The translations under genes were made by a program, and so were the position numbers. From the NCBI GenBank assembly GCA_030824835.1, contig JAPJRA010000154.1, forward strand, positions 1 through 7,563: 7,563 bases of DNA, read 5' to 3'. How positions within the stretch are numbered: the stretch's first letter is position 1; every line of letters begins with the position of its first letter. The notes beneath the pieces were generated by a model that was not told where the DNA came from, did no database searches, and worked only from the letters and a program-made list of their open reading frames with translations. Source of the DNA: Geminicoccaceae bacterium (GTDB taxonomy: Bacteria; Pseudomonadota; Alphaproteobacteria; Geminicoccales; Geminicoccaceae). This document shows, in pieces, positions 5,862-7,563 of the stretch.

Positions 5862-6345
5862 ATGATCCTCCATATCCGCGCCGCGCACCCGGACGAGCTG
5901 AACCGGGTGGCTGCCGTCATGCGGGCTTCGTGGGACCATGGCATCGCGCCCCTGGTGCCCGGCCTGGTGCACCGGCGGGTCGTCGCCGAGCAGCCGTTCG
6001 ACGCCTTCGTGCGGACCCTGGGCCGACGCTTGCTGGTGGCCGATGTCGGGGGCCTGCCGGTGGGCGCAGGCGCAGACGACCACGAGCAGGGTCACATCAC
6101 CGACCTCTGGGTAGCCCCGGAGCACCAGGGCCATGGCGTGGGGTCGGCCCTGCTGGCGGCGCTGGAGGCGCGGATCGCACGGACCGGCAGCCGGGCGGCG
6201 CGGCTGGCGGTGCTGACCGCCAACGTGCGCGCCCTGGCGCTCTACCGGTATCGCGGCTATCGGCCGGAATGGCAGGGCCTGAAGCTGGACCGCGGCATCG
6301 GCATCGCCCTGCACAAGACCGGCATGGTCAAGCGGCTCGGGGCGG

Positions 6346-6359
<14 letters not shown>
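5862..6359 (+). CDS. GNAT family N-acetyltransferase
   Basis: Predicted 165-residue acetyl-CoA-dependent N-acetyltransferase. Residues 79-98 (ITDLWVAPEHQGHGVGSALL) are the family core: the beta-4 strand followed by the pyrophosphate-binding loop QGHGVG at 89-94. The later segment LTANVRALALYRYRGYRP (118-135) carries the usual tyrosines near the acetyl-CoA thiol. The N-terminal half begins in the typical way, with HIRAAHPDELNRV. The acceptor (small molecule or protein N-terminus) cannot be told. The ATG at 5862 has no Shine-Dalgarno. A five-codon ORF (MAVPA, 5848-5865) ends in a TGA overlapping the ATG as ATGA, which could deliver ribosomes to it. The gene is divergent from the oxidoreductase operon, and its last 14 bp overlap the 3' end of glmS on the other strand. 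Confidence 0.88.

Positions 6360-7563
<1,204 letters not shown>

Overview
The window is GC-rich chromosomal DNA. Codon third positions are strongly G/C, which leaves long antisense frames open almost everywhere. Protein style and composition suggest a high-GC alphaproteobacterium, perhaps Rhodospirillales-like. This is an inference from style only: there is no rRNA or marker gene here except a partial glmS.

Layout from left to right. Positions 1-287 hold no confident gene; 200-287 is AT-richer and is probably the 5' control region of the next gene. 306-1928 (+) encodes an exported right-handed parallel beta-helix protein with a Tat-like signal peptide and a cysteine placed at the same point in several rungs. 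2088-2400 is a decayed, frameshifted N-terminal piece of an IS6-type transposase. About 480 bp of unassigned DNA follow, so 1929-2882 reads as an insertion scar separating the beta-helix gene from the housekeeping genes to its right. 2883-3047 (+) is a small open frame for a single-pass membrane peptide, and 3167-3574 (+) is a four-helix DUF2177 membrane protein.

From 5711 down to 3571 on the minus strand lies a tight three-gene set: a Gfo/Idh/MocA-type oxidoreductase, an Ogt/MGMT O6-alkylguanine-DNA alkyltransferase and a glutathione S-transferase. The first two overlap by 4 bp and the last two are 15 bp apart, so they are very likely one transcript. Ogt plus GST suggests handling of alkylating or electrophilic compounds; the role of the oxidoreductase is open. 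Divergent from this set is a GNAT acetyltransferase (5862-6359, +). Convergent with GNAT is the C-terminal two thirds of glmS (6346-7563, minus), which makes glucosamine-6-phosphate for cell-wall and surface polysaccharide precursors; its 5' end lies outside the window.

The gene packing is unusually tight. Both convergent junctions overlap: DUF2177/GST share a CTAG that supplies both stop codons, and GNAT/glmS overlap by 14 bp. The ogt gene has no usual start codon and appears to begin at a CTG that overlaps the upstream TGA stop. I see no CRISPR array, tRNA, rRNA, phage module, or convincing new multigene system. The points most worth checking are the ogt start, the cysteine-laddered beta-helix protein, the small membrane ORF and the transposase scar.
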